A stretch of DNA of 36,736 nucleotides from Ruegeria atlantica. Its GTDB lineage: Bacteria; Pseudomonadota; Alphaproteobacteria; Rhodobacterales; Rhodobacteraceae. Position numbers and translations under genes: made by a program. Shown here piece by piece: positions 25,230 to 32,665 of this stretch. The notes under the pieces were generated by a model that did not search any database, had not been told where the DNA came from, and saw nothing but the letters and a program-made list of their open reading frames with translations. Numbering within the stretch: the stretch's first letter is position 1; each line of letters starts with the position of its first letter. Location: NCBI GenBank assembly GCA_013032095.1, contig WQBJ01000036.1, positions 1 to 36,736 on the forward strand. The letters are read 5' to 3'.

Positions 25230-26383
25230 TGGTAACTGGACGTAGCGAGGAAATACCTGGACGCATTCGCCTTGGCATGGTTGGCGGTGGCAATGACGCT
25301 TTCATTGGTGGTGTGCATCGCATTGCAGCGCGATTGGACGACAAGTTCGAACTGGTAGCAGGTGCGTTGTCTTCTACGCCGGAGAAATCCCGGGAAAGCG
25401 GAAAAGCGTTGGGGCTTGGCCGGGTTTATGGCGATTTCAAGCAGATGGCGATCAGAGAGGCGCGTTTGAAATCGGGGATAGAGGCAGTCTCGATCGTCAC
25501 GCCTAATCACGTTCACTACGCCGCCGCGCGCGAGTTCCTGAAGCGCGGCATTCATGTGATTTGCGATAAACCCCTGACCTCGACCCTTGGGGACGCCAAG
25601 AAGCTGGTCAAAGCCGTGGAAAACTCAAACGCGCTGTTCATTCTGACCCATAACTACACCGGCTATCCAATGGTTCGCCAGGCGCGTGAGATGGTCGCCA
25701 ATGGGGAGATCGGCAAAATTCGCGTAGTTCAGGTTGAATATCCGCAAGATTGGTTAACCGAGCAGCAGGATTTCAAGCAGGCCGAATGGCGAACCGATCC
25801 TGAGCGTTCGGGCGCAGGGGGATCATCGGGCGACATCGGAACCCATGCGTATAACATTGCCTGCTTTGTGACAGGCTTAAAGGCGGAAAGCCTCGCGGCT
25901 GATTTGCAGGCCTTTGTGCCAGGACGCAGAGTCGATGACAACGCGCATGTCCTTCTACGGTTCGAAGGCGACGCGCGCGGGATGCTATGGTCATCCCAAG
26001 TTGCACCCGGCAACGAAAACGCCTTGCGTTTGCGTGTCTACGGAGAAAAGGGTGGGCTTGAATGGGCGCAGGAAGATCCGAACTATCTTTGGTTTACGCC
26101 TTATGGCGAACCAAAGCGCCTGATAACCCGGAATGGGGCCGGAGCCGAGGATGCCGCTAATCGGCTGAGCAGGGTACCTCCGGGCCATCCGGAAGGTTAT
26201 TTGGAAGGGTTTGCAAATATCTATAGTGAAGCTGCGGATGCCATACTAGCAGTTCGAAGTGGCACCTCGCCCAATCCGTCTGTGATCTATCCCACCGTTC
26301 AGGATGGGTTGAATGGTGTCAGGTTTGTCGCGGCTTGTGTGCAGAGTTCTGCAAGGAATGCGGCTTGGGTTAAGTTGGAGTAG
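25229..26383 (+). CDS. Gfo/Idh/MocA family oxidoreductase
   Basis: A 384-residue NAD(P)-dependent sugar or polyol dehydrogenase. The N-terminal Rossmann fold has the nucleotide loop GMVGGGNDAF; the catalytic lysine is in HVICDKPLTS; the C-terminal domain has DIGTHAYNIACF, with the conserved D-x-x-x-H used in catalysis, and HVLLRFEGDARGMLWSSQ. The tool-preferred TTG at 25226 is not needed: the ATG at 25229 overlaps the upstream stop as TGATG and follows from translational coupling. It is the last gene of the operon, 74 bases before an IS element. Members oxidise sugar C1 or C3 positions or myo-inositol; the actual substrate is unknown. Confidence 0.87.
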   Translation: MVTGRSEEIPGRIRLGMVGGGNDAFIGGVHRIAARLDDKFELVAGALSSTPEKSRESGKALGLGRVYGDFKQMAIREARLKSGIEAVSIVTPNHVHYAAAREFLKRGIHVICDKPLTSTLGDAKKLVKAVENSNALFILTHNYTGYPMVRQAREMVANGEIGKIRVVQVEYPQDWLTEQQDFKQAEWRTDPERSGAGGSSGDIGTHAYNIACFVTGLKAESLAADLQAFVPGRRVDDNAHVLLRFEGDARGMLWSSQVAPGNENALRLRVYGEKGGLEWAQEDPNYLWFTPYGEPKRLITRNGAGAEDAANRLSRVPPGHPEGYLEGFANIYSEAADAILAVRSGTSPNPSVIYPTVQDGLNGVRFVAACVQSSARNAAWVKLE

Positions 26384-26418
26384 CGCGACAGTCGCCTTGA
26401 ACGTTGTCTTCCATGATT

Positions 26419-26442
26419 AATTTTATCAACTAAAATAAAATT
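26419..26442. repeat. AT-rich inverted repeat after the carbohydrate operon
   Basis: The arms AATTTTAT and ATAAAATT (8 bases each, perfect) flank an 8-base loop, 36 bases after the last operon stop and 15 bases before the IS left end. It could serve as a weak terminator or be part of a transcript end. It lacks the GC stem of a classical terminator. Confidence 0.35.
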
Positions 26443-26457
26443 CGAAGGGTGGCGCCG

Positions 26458-27275
26458 GGTCTTGTCAGAAGAACTTTGCTTGAGCGGGGCAGGGCGGTTG
26501 CGTAGCTTTTGCCCATGACCAGACCTGCCTCTTTCAAGTACTTAAAAACCAGTCCCGAGATCATCCGTCTTGCGGTGATGCCGTACATCCGCTTCCCGCT
26601 CTCGCATCGGAGTGTCGAAGATTTGCTGCACGAGCGAGGCATCGACGTGAGTCACGAAACTGTCCGATATTGGTGGAACAGGTTTGGCCCGATGTTTGCT
26701 GCTGAGATCAGACGGAAGCGTGTTCAGCAGCTGCGCGCATTCTCGAAATGGAAGTGGCACGTGGACGAGGATTTCGTGAAGGTGAATGGCAAGCGGCATT
26801 ATCTTTGGCGGGCTGTTGATCACGAAGGCGAGGTGCTGGAAGCCGTTGTTACCAAACGCCGAAACAAAGCTGCAGCACTGAAATTCCTCAAGAAGTTAAT
26901 GAAGCGACACGGCAAAGCGGAAACCGGCGTCACGGATCGCTTCGCATCGTATCGGGCCGCTCTCAGAGAGCTTGGTTCTACCGAAAAACAGCAGACGGGC
27001 AGGTGGCTCAATAACCGGGTTGAGAATTCACACCTCCCGTTTCGAAGACGCGAACGCGCCATGCAACGTTTCAGGCGCATGCGAAGTTTGCAGAAATTCG
27101 CCTCCGTCCATTCCTCCGTTTACAACCACTTCAACCAGGAAAGATCGTTAGCCAGCCGAGACACCTTCAAGCGGACCCGCGCCGCCGCTCTTGCCGAGTG
27201 GCGCGAACTTGGTATGGCATAAAGGGCAGCTATACTGGCCTAGCTGAGACTGGTTCGAATTTGTCTGACAGCACC
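26458..27275 (+). mobile_element. Complete IS6-family insertion sequence, 818 bp
   Basis: It is bounded by imperfect terminal inverted repeats: GGTCTTGTCAGA at the left (26458-26469) and the complement of GGTGCTGTCAGA at the right (27264-27275), matching at 10 of 12 positions. The size is typical of IS6-family elements (roughly 0.8 kb). It contains one complete transposase gene. The flanking 8-base sequences (TGGCGCCG left, TTTCTGCG right) do not match, so there is no target-site duplication of the size expected for this family; recombination after insertion is likely. It lies between two convergent sugar operons. Confidence 0.85.
26515..27222 (+). CDS. IS6-family transposase (DDE), intact
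   Basis: A 235-residue transposase starting MTRPASFKYLKTSPEII; an ATG two codons earlier (26509) is also possible. The N-terminal helix-turn-helix region reads SHRSVEDLLHERGIDVSHET. The DDE-type catalytic residues are an aspartate in WHVDEDFVKV (residue 84), one in VTDRFASYRAAL (141), and a glutamate in NNRVENSHLPFRRRERAM (170). The HYLWRAVDHEG segment is also typical. The frame is uninterrupted, so it could be active and could act on the other two copies in the window. Confidence 0.9.
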   Translation: MTRPASFKYLKTSPEIIRLAVMPYIRFPLSHRSVEDLLHERGIDVSHETVRYWWNRFGPMFAAEIRRKRVQQLRAFSKWKWHVDEDFVKVNGKRHYLWRAVDHEGEVLEAVVTKRRNKAAALKFLKKLMKRHGKAETGVTDRFASYRAALRELGSTEKQQTGRWLNNRVENSHLPFRRRERAMQRFRRMRSLQKFASVHSSVYNHFNQERSLASRDTFKRTRAAALAEWRELGMA

Positions 27276-27395
27276 TTTCTGCGATGTCCACGAAGAATTT
27301 CATGAGTTTCGTCATCTTATATGGGGTGGTTTTGATTACACCCGAAACCGCCCAGAGGCGCTGAATCAACAGATGCCTGAATCCAGTGCGCAGGT

Positions 27396-28067
27396 TTAGA
27401 ACGCGTAGCGCATCCCGAATTCGGTGCAATTCTGGTTCAAGGTAAGATCGGCTTTCCGGCTCTCACGGATGACAAGTTCAGCATTAGGCAGATCATTCGT
27501 CGTCGCGCGTTGCAGCGCTGAGGACGGATCAAAGCCATGCTTGATCCATCGTTGCTGCAACCTGCTTTCGAGTTCTTCCAAAGTGGGACTGACGAAAACC
27601 GTTACGGCAAAGACGCTCCGCAAAGTTCTCCAGGGCTCGCTGTCCATCAGAAGATAGTTGCCCTCAACCACAACAATTGGAGTGTTGGGATGAACGGCAA
27701 TCGCGTTGGCAATGGCCAGATCCATTTGTCGATCAAATTTGGGGTGAAAGGACTCGTGCCGCGCAGACTGCAGAGCTTTTACCGCAGTGCAAAACCCAAC
27801 CGCATCGAAGGTTTCAGGAGCACCCTTTCTGGTCAGCAGACCACGCGTCTCCAACAAGCGGTTGTCTAGGTGATAGCCGTCCATGGGCACCAGCGTGGCC
27901 TGCGGAACCGCTGAGCTCTGTTGCGCGTTAAGCGATTGCACGACAGTTTCTGCCAGGGTCGACTTGCCGGATGCAGGGGGGCCGGCGATTGCGACAATCG
28001 TCCGGGCCCCAACCTGCCTCCGGGAGGAGACCAGATCGCAAACGCGTTTTGCATCTTGCTCGATCAC
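27396..28067 (-). CDS. frcK: P-loop sugar kinase of the FrcK/uridine-kinase-like family
   Basis: A 223-residue cytoplasmic nucleoside/nucleotide-kinase-type protein. Walker A is GPPASGKS (about residues 29-36), followed by VPMDGYHLDN, RKGAPETFDAVGF, HPKFDRQMDLAIANAIAV and VVEGNYLLMDSEPW, which are the landmarks of FrcK-type kinases in fructose-import operons. It starts with GTG, whose GTGA overlaps the stop of the ATPase gene, so it is translationally coupled as the last gene of frcBCAK. It may phosphorylate the imported sugar or have an accessory role; its biochemistry is, to my knowledge, not well established. Confidence 0.82.
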   Translation of the reverse strand: MIEQDAKRVCDLVSSRRQVGARTIVAIAGPPASGKSTLAETVVQSLNAQQSSAVPQATLVPMDGYHLDNRLLETRGLLTRKGAPETFDAVGFCTAVKALQSARHESFHPKFDRQMDLAIANAIAVHPNTPIVVVEGNYLLMDSEPWRTLRSVFAVTVFVSPTLEELESRLQQRWIKHGFDPSSALQRATTNDLPNAELVIRESRKADLTLNQNCTEFGMRYAF

Positions 28068-28846
28068 GCTGCGTCCTCTTTCGGGGGCTCTTTGGCACCG
28101 GTCATGAAGGCCACCGCGTCGGACATCGTGTAGTCCTTGGGATCAATAGTGCAGAGCCTTTTGCCCAGCCGGTGCACATGGATGCGGTCAGCGACTTCGA
28201 AGACATGCGGCATGTTGTGGCTGATCAGGATAATCGGAATGCCACGCGCCCGCACATCCTGGATCAGTTCAAGCACCTTCCGGCTCTCTTTCACCCCCAA
28301 TGCGGCTGTCGGCTCGTCCATGATGATGAACTTGGTCGCAAAGGCGGCTGCGCGCGCAACGGCAACGCCCTGACGCTGGCCTCCTGACAGCGTCTCTACC
28401 GCCTGATTGATCGACTGCACAGTCATCAGTCCAAGTTCGGTTAGCTTTTCTCGAGCAAACTTCTCCATAGCAGGCCGGTCAAGCTGACGCATGTATTTGC
28501 CCATGAAGCCCTGTTTGCGGATTTCGCGCCCCATGAACATGTTGTCTGCAATTGATAGGGCAGGGGACATGGCGAGCTGTTGATAGACAATTTCGATCCC
28601 CATGTTCCGGGCGTCGATCGGTGAGGTGAAGTTGACCTTTTTTCCTTCGATCAAAATCTCGCCTTCATCCGGGATTGTGGCACCGCAGATCGATTTGACG
28701 ATGGACGATTTGCCCGCGCCGTTGTCTCCGATGACTGCAAGGATTTCTCCCTGACGCAATTCAAAGTCGGAATGATCGATGGCGGTGACGTGGCCATAGC
28801 GCTTCACGATTCCACGCCCTTGGACGACTGGGGTTGTGTCTGACAT
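28064..28846 (-). CDS. frcA: Fructose-type ABC importer ATP-binding protein
   Basis: A 260-residue single-domain ATPase of the RbsA-like group. Walker A GDNGAGKS is at residues 40-47, signature LSGGQ at 153-157, and Walker B FIIMDEP at about 173-179, followed by TAALGVKES; the glycine replacing the usual D-loop aspartate is a feature of this subgroup. Unlike RbsA it has only one ATPase domain, as in FrcA. The longest frame has 26 extra codons that lie inside the permease gene; the ATG at 28846 overlaps the permease stop (TAATG). It overlaps the kinase gene by four bases. Confidence 0.86.
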   Translation of the reverse strand: MSDTTPVVQGRGIVKRYGHVTAIDHSDFELRQGEILAVIGDNGAGKSSIVKSICGATIPDEGEILIEGKKVNFTSPIDARNMGIEIVYQQLAMSPALSIADNMFMGREIRKQGFMGKYMRQLDRPAMEKFAREKLTELGLMTVQSINQAVETLSGGQRQGVAVARAAAFATKFIIMDEPTAALGVKESRKVLELIQDVRARGIPIILISHNMPHVFEVADRIHVHRLGKRLCTIDPKDYTMSDAVAFMTGAKEPPKEDAA

Positions 28847-29916
28847 TAGCCCGATACCTTTCTGATCCACTGGTCGACTGCGACCGCTGCGATGATGAGA
28901 AGACCGATGAGCAGGAAGGTCCACTGCGCATCTGCGCCCAGAAGCCTCAGCCCCAGAGTAAACACGCCAACGATCAGAGCTCCGAACAACGATCCCAGAA
29001 TGGATCCTCGCCCGCCGAACAATGAGATGCCCCCGATCACAACCGCGGTGATACTTTCAATGTTGGCCAATTGGCCGGAGGTCGGCGAGACCGATCCGAT
29101 GCGCCCAATCAAAGCCCAGCCCGCAAAGGCGCAGATCAATCCGGACAGCATGTAGACGGACATCAGAGTTCTGTGGACGTTGACACCGGAGAGCTCGGCA
29201 GCCTCAGGATCGTCTCCGACCGCATAGACATGCCGCCCCCAGGCCGTGTGTTTTAGTGCATATGCCAACACAAAAATCAGGACGAGCATGAAAATGACGC
29301 CTACGGTAAATGTCGCTCCACCAATGCTGAACTTGGTCCCAAAAAACTGAAGGAACGGAGCGTTTGCCTCAATGTCCTGACTACGAATGGTTTCGTTCGC
29401 GGAATACAGGAAGTTTGTAGCCAGAACGATTTGCCACATTCCAAGTGTGACGATAAATGGCGGGAGCTTGACGCGGCTGACAAGCCACCCGTTGAGGGCT
29501 CCGATCAAAGTTCCGACTGCAAGCCCGCACATAACCGCAATTGGCACTGGAATACCGTACCGAAACGTAAACTGCCCCATGATGACGGAAGAAAAAACCA
29601 TGATTGCGCCGACGCTCAGGTCAATTCCGGCCGTCAGAATAACAAGGCTTTGCGCAGCGGCCACGATCCCGACGATCTGGACCTGTTGAAGGATCAAAGT
29701 CATTGCGAACGGAGAGAAGAACTTTGAACCCAGAAGCAGGCCAAAAATCAACATCGCACCGACTAAAACTATAAGAGGCACAAAGGACGGATTTACGTGG
29801 AGAAGGTGCTGTAACTTCCCCAATACACCGCGCCGGTGGTCCTCGAACTCTGCAACAGTTTCAGTGCGACTGGCTGCAGATTCAAATTCCTGGGCGCCTT
29901 GGTTTGCTTCAGACAT
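28846..29916 (-). CDS. frcC: Fructose-type ABC importer permease
   Basis: A 356-residue inner-membrane permease of the ribose/fructose class (BPD_transp_2). It has a long charged N-terminal tail (about 50 residues, with many E and R), then eight to ten hydrophobic segments starting with PLIVLVGAMLIFGLLL. The motifs LTAGIDLSVGAIM, GLAVGTLIGALNGWLV, LPPFIVTLGM, VYAVGDDPEAAELSGV and IGGISLFGGRGS are standard for the family. The start at 29916 has a strong GGGGGAG site; an in-frame upstream codon at 29949 is less likely. It lies 109 bases after the binding-protein gene, with a hairpin between. Confidence 0.88.
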   Translation of the reverse strand: MSEANQGAQEFESAASRTETVAEFEDHRRGVLGKLQHLLHVNPSFVPLIVLVGAMLIFGLLLGSKFFSPFAMTLILQQVQIVGIVAAAQSLVILTAGIDLSVGAIMVFSSVIMGQFTFRYGIPVPIAVMCGLAVGTLIGALNGWLVSRVKLPPFIVTLGMWQIVLATNFLYSANETIRSQDIEANAPFLQFFGTKFSIGGATFTVGVIFMLVLIFVLAYALKHTAWGRHVYAVGDDPEAAELSGVNVHRTLMSVYMLSGLICAFAGWALIGRIGSVSPTSGQLANIESITAVVIGGISLFGGRGSILGSLFGALIVGVFTLGLRLLGADAQWTFLLIGLLIIAAVAVDQWIRKVSG

Positions 29917-29992
29917 ATCTCCCCCTTCCGTGGCGAGCATCGCGGCCACGAGGCCAGTTTACAGGAAGTTTCGGTTTGCAGGTGAAAGGAAT

Positions 29993-30016
29993 GGTGAGCC
30001 GCTCTCGCGCCTCACC
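29993..30016 (-). promoter_or_regulatory. Intercistronic hairpin between frcB and frcC
   Basis: Read on the minus strand this is GGTGAG-G-CGC-GAGA-GCG-G-CTCACC: a six-pair stem, a G:G mismatch, three more pairs, and a GNRA-type tetraloop GAGA. It lies 9 bases beyond the frcB stop and is not followed by a U-tract. It should protect the frcB mRNA from 3' decay and so raise binding-protein output. Similar hairpins follow the other two binding-protein genes in this window. Confidence 0.65.
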
Positions 30017-30025
30017 TGGTCGCGC

Positions 30026-31045
30026 TTAGCCCCAGCAGAGGTCCAAGCCCTCGGCGACCGAAATCGAGTCCACTCCATCGACAGGTTGATCGGTGATTAG
30101 CGCGACGCCGGTATCAAAAAAGTCCTTTCCCGGTGTGTTTTCAGGCTTCACGCCCTCGTCGGCCCATTTCTTTACAGCCTCAACTCCCAGCGAAGCCATC
30201 AACAGCGGATACTGCTGGCTTGTGGCGCCGATCACTCCGGCCTGAACGTTTTGCACGCCGGGGCAGCCACCATCAACTGAAACAATCAGCACGTCGTTTT
30301 CACGTCCAATGGACTTCAGAGCTTCGTAAGCGCCCGCCGCTGCCGGTTCATTGATTGTGTGAACAACGTTGATCGTCGGATCCTTAGCCAGAAGGTTTTC
30401 CATGGCGCGGCGACCACCTTCTTCGTTGCCGTCGGTTACATCACTGCCAACCAGCCGTGCGTCCGTTTCATCGCCGATAACATTGGGGTCAGCCAATTCC
30501 ACTCCAAAACCGTCGAGGAAGCCCTGGTTGCGCAGGACGTCGACAGTTGGTTGGCTGACGTTCAGATCTAGCGTTGCGATTTTCGCGTCCGCTGCTGCGT
30601 CACCCATCTTTGCTTTCGCCCATTGTCCGATTAACAAGCCCGCCTTGTAGTTATCTGTCGCGAAGGTCGCGTCCGCAGAGTCAATCGGGCTAAGTGGTGT
30701 GTCCAGCGCAATAACAAGAAGTCCGGCATCGCGTGCTTGCTCAACAGCGGGAACAATCGAACTTGTGTCGGACGCAGTCAGCAGAATTCCCTTTGCGCCG
30801 TCGAGGATGCAGGTTTCAATGGCCTGTACCTGAGTTTCGTGGTCGCCGTCGATTTTACCTGCAAAGGCCTTCAGCGTCATGCCGAGCTCTTCAGCTTTCG
30901 CCGTTGCACCTTCCTTCATTTTTACAAAAAAGGGGTTGGTGTCAGTCTTGGTGATCAGGCAGACGGTCTCGCCAGCAGCCTGAGCAGATGCAGCAGCCAT
31001 CGTGAGTACCATTGCAGATGCTGCAAGCTTGAGTGAGTTTCTCAT
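30026..31045 (-). CDS. frcB: Fructose-type ABC importer, periplasmic substrate-binding protein
   Basis: A 339-residue periplasmic binding protein of the ribose-binding class (Peripla_BP_4). The Sec signal peptide is MRNSLKLAAS plus a hydrophobic core, with cleavage near AQA-AG at about residue 24. The mature part has TVCLITKTDTNPFFVKMKEG, a classic start of this class, then GILLTASDTSSIVPAVEQAR and VIALDTPLSP. It ends DLCWG. I take the ATG at 31045, with GGGAGGA 6 bases upstream, and not the longer frame to 31105. First gene of frcBCAK, divergent from a ROK regulator. The fructose assignment is by operon composition; related sugars are possible. Confidence 0.86.
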   Translation of the reverse strand: MRNSLKLAASAMVLTMAAASAQAAGETVCLITKTDTNPFFVKMKEGATAKAEELGMTLKAFAGKIDGDHETQVQAIETCILDGAKGILLTASDTSSIVPAVEQARDAGLLVIALDTPLSPIDSADATFATDNYKAGLLIGQWAKAKMGDAAADAKIATLDLNVSQPTVDVLRNQGFLDGFGVELADPNVIGDETDARLVGSDVTDGNEEGGRRAMENLLAKDPTINVVHTINEPAAAGAYEALKSIGRENDVLIVSVDGGCPGVQNVQAGVIGATSQQYPLLMASLGVEAVKKWADEGVKPENTPGKDFFDTGVALITDQPVDGVDSISVAEGLDLCWG

Positions 31046-31150
31046 GTTGTCCTCCCAGAAAAATGTTATCGCCCCGCGCGGCGTTCCTGCGAGACGCGCC
31101 TCCATCCTCCAATGAAGGTCTTATTCAACAAACTGTGATTCTGGTCTCTC

Positions 31151-31156
31151 TGTCAA
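31151..31156 (-). promoter_or_regulatory. Consensus -35 hexamer TTGACA for frcB
   Basis: On the minus strand this is a perfect TTGACA, about 106 bases before the frcB start codon. The -10 region at 17-18 bases is poor (TTTGTT), so an activator or relaxed promoter is possible. The hexamer begins two bases past the end of the 21-base palindrome, an arrangement suited to repression. Confidence 0.5.
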
Positions 31157-31158
31157 TA

Positions 31159-31179
31159 AATAAATAAAGTTTATTTATT
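31159..31179. promoter_or_regulatory. 21-bp AT-rich palindrome, candidate ROK-regulator operator
   Basis: A perfect palindrome with 10-base arms around G31169: AATAAATAAA on the left and TTTATTTATT on the right. NagC/XylR-type ROK regulators bind AT-rich palindromes with TTATTT-like half-sites, and a ROK gene starts 40 bases to the right. The site also touches the frcB -35 region, so one protein could control both genes. Confidence 0.7.
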
Positions 31180-31219
31180 AATTTACCTGAGTGCCTTTTC
31201 ATAAGAAAACAAGGTGGTT

Positions 31220-32431
31220 ATGTTCAGGGTTATGGAGAGAGAGGCGCTCAAAACACTGACCGGTGGAGTAAGTCAAAGCGGAGTTCGCGATCACAATGAA
31301 CGTCTGATTTTGACAGTTTTACAACGGCATGGGCCTGCCGCAGGCGCCGATGTGGCGCGATTAACGGGCCTGTCTCCTCAGACTGTATCAATCATTCTGC
31401 GCAAGCTTGAAAAGGATTCGATTCTCAAGCGTGGAACCCCACTGCGCGGGAAGGTTGGAAAACCGTCGATCCCCATGGAACTAAACCCGGAAGGCATCTT
31501 GTCGGTTGGGATGAAGATCGGGCGGCGCAGCGCCGATCTGCTTTTGATCGACTTTACGGGCACGCCGCGCCGCCAACTTTCCACGACTTATGACTATCCG
31601 CTACCCGATGTTATCTTCGGGTTTTTGGAGTCCGGTTTAGAAACGCTTCTGTCCCACGAGCCTCAGAGGCTTCGCGACCGCGTCTGCGGGATCGGGATCG
31701 GGACCCCATTCGAACTTTGGAAATGGCACGACCTATCTGGGCTTGCCGCAAAAAAATTCCGGTCCTGGAAAAACGTGAACTTCTTTTCCGAGGTTGCCAA
31801 GTTCAGCGACCTGCCAGTTTTTGTCGTCAACGATGCGACGGCCGCGTGTCACGCCGAGCACCTCTATGGCCGAGGGGCTGAGTATCGCGATTATTTTTAC
31901 TTCTTCATCGGTTCGATGATCGGCGGTGGCGTCGCATTGAACGGCACCGTATTCGAGGGAAACCAAGGCAATGCCGGTGCGTTAGGCGCTATGCGGACTA
32001 CGGGCCCATTGGGCGAAAGCCAGCAACTGATTGACACTGCCTCGCTGTTCCTGCTTGAGGACAGGTTGATCGAAGCAGGTGTCGATCCTGAAGTTCTCTG
32101 GAAGAAGCCTCAGGATTGGAGCAGCATTTCTCGCTATGTCGAACCATGGATCGGTACTACGGCGCAGGAATTGGCCAAGGCTGCACTGTCCATTTGCGCT
32201 GTCATCGACTTTGAGGCCATATTTATCGACGGCGCGTTCCCGCCGGAAGTTCGAGAAGAACTGGTATCAAGGGTTCGCCGTTATTTAGTCAACCAAGACA
32301 AACGCGGTTTGATTCCGCCAGTCGTGGAAGCCGCAGCGGTTGGGGAAAACGCCCGAGGCATTGGTGCGGCGAGCAGCCCAGTTTTCCGCCAGTTTCTATT
32401 GAACACCAATGCTGGGCTTTCTGGGATGTAG
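31220..32431 (+). CDS. ROK-family transcriptional regulator (FrcR-like position)
   Basis: A 403-residue regulator with an N-terminal winged helix-turn-helix (RDHNERLILTVLQRHGPAAGADVARLTGLSPQTVSIILRKLE) and a C-terminal ROK sugar-binding domain (SVGMKIGRRSADLLLIDFTG, VVNDATAACHAEH, IGGGVALNGTVFEG). The cysteine-rich zinc motif (CxCGxxGCxE) found in NagC and ROK kinases is absent where expected after NAGALGAM. The GTG at 31214 is less likely than the ATG at 31220, which has AAGG 5 bases upstream. It is divergent from frcB and separated by the palindrome at 31159-31179, so it probably controls fructose uptake in response to the sugar. Confidence 0.88.
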   Translation: MFRVMEREALKTLTGGVSQSGVRDHNERLILTVLQRHGPAAGADVARLTGLSPQTVSIILRKLEKDSILKRGTPLRGKVGKPSIPMELNPEGILSVGMKIGRRSADLLLIDFTGTPRRQLSTTYDYPLPDVIFGFLESGLETLLSHEPQRLRDRVCGIGIGTPFELWKWHDLSGLAAKKFRSWKNVNFFSEVAKFSDLPVFVVNDATAACHAEHLYGRGAEYRDYFYFFIGSMIGGGVALNGTVFEGNQGNAGALGAMRTTGPLGESQQLIDTASLFLLEDRLIEAGVDPEVLWKKPQDWSSISRYVEPWIGTTAQELAKAALSICAVIDFEAIFIDGAFPPEVREELVSRVRRYLVNQDKRGLIPPVVEAAAVGENARGIGAASSPVFRQFLLNTNAGLSGM

Positions 32432-32665
32432 CCGAAGCTCATAGGGGGCAAATTTCTAAGCAGGAAGGATCTGCGAGACCTGCTCAATGTGGGGGCCTTA
32501 GAACGGCCGCTTGGGCTCAGCTGCACTGCAGCATTTAATTTGGCGGCTGAGGACTGCTATGGGCCGTAGGCGATGACAGGTAAGTACCGCGTGGGCTTGC
32601 GGACTTGGCCATAACGCGCTGTACTACTTTAAGGTACTTTCGCTGAGAAATACGAGGCCAACTGT
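32432..32665. other. Intergenic region between ROK and LysR genes
   Basis: About 234 bases with no supported gene and no clear terminator. It must contain the promoter of the LysR gene, whose ribosome site GAGG lies 8 bases before a TTG start. Confidence 0.4.

Noticed and set aside
1..27275. Classical composite transposon bounded by the first and third IS copies
   Set aside because: The copies are only about 90 percent identical over the shared part, the left copy is incomplete in the window, and no target-site duplication is visible. Kept only as an IS-mediated assembly hypothesis.
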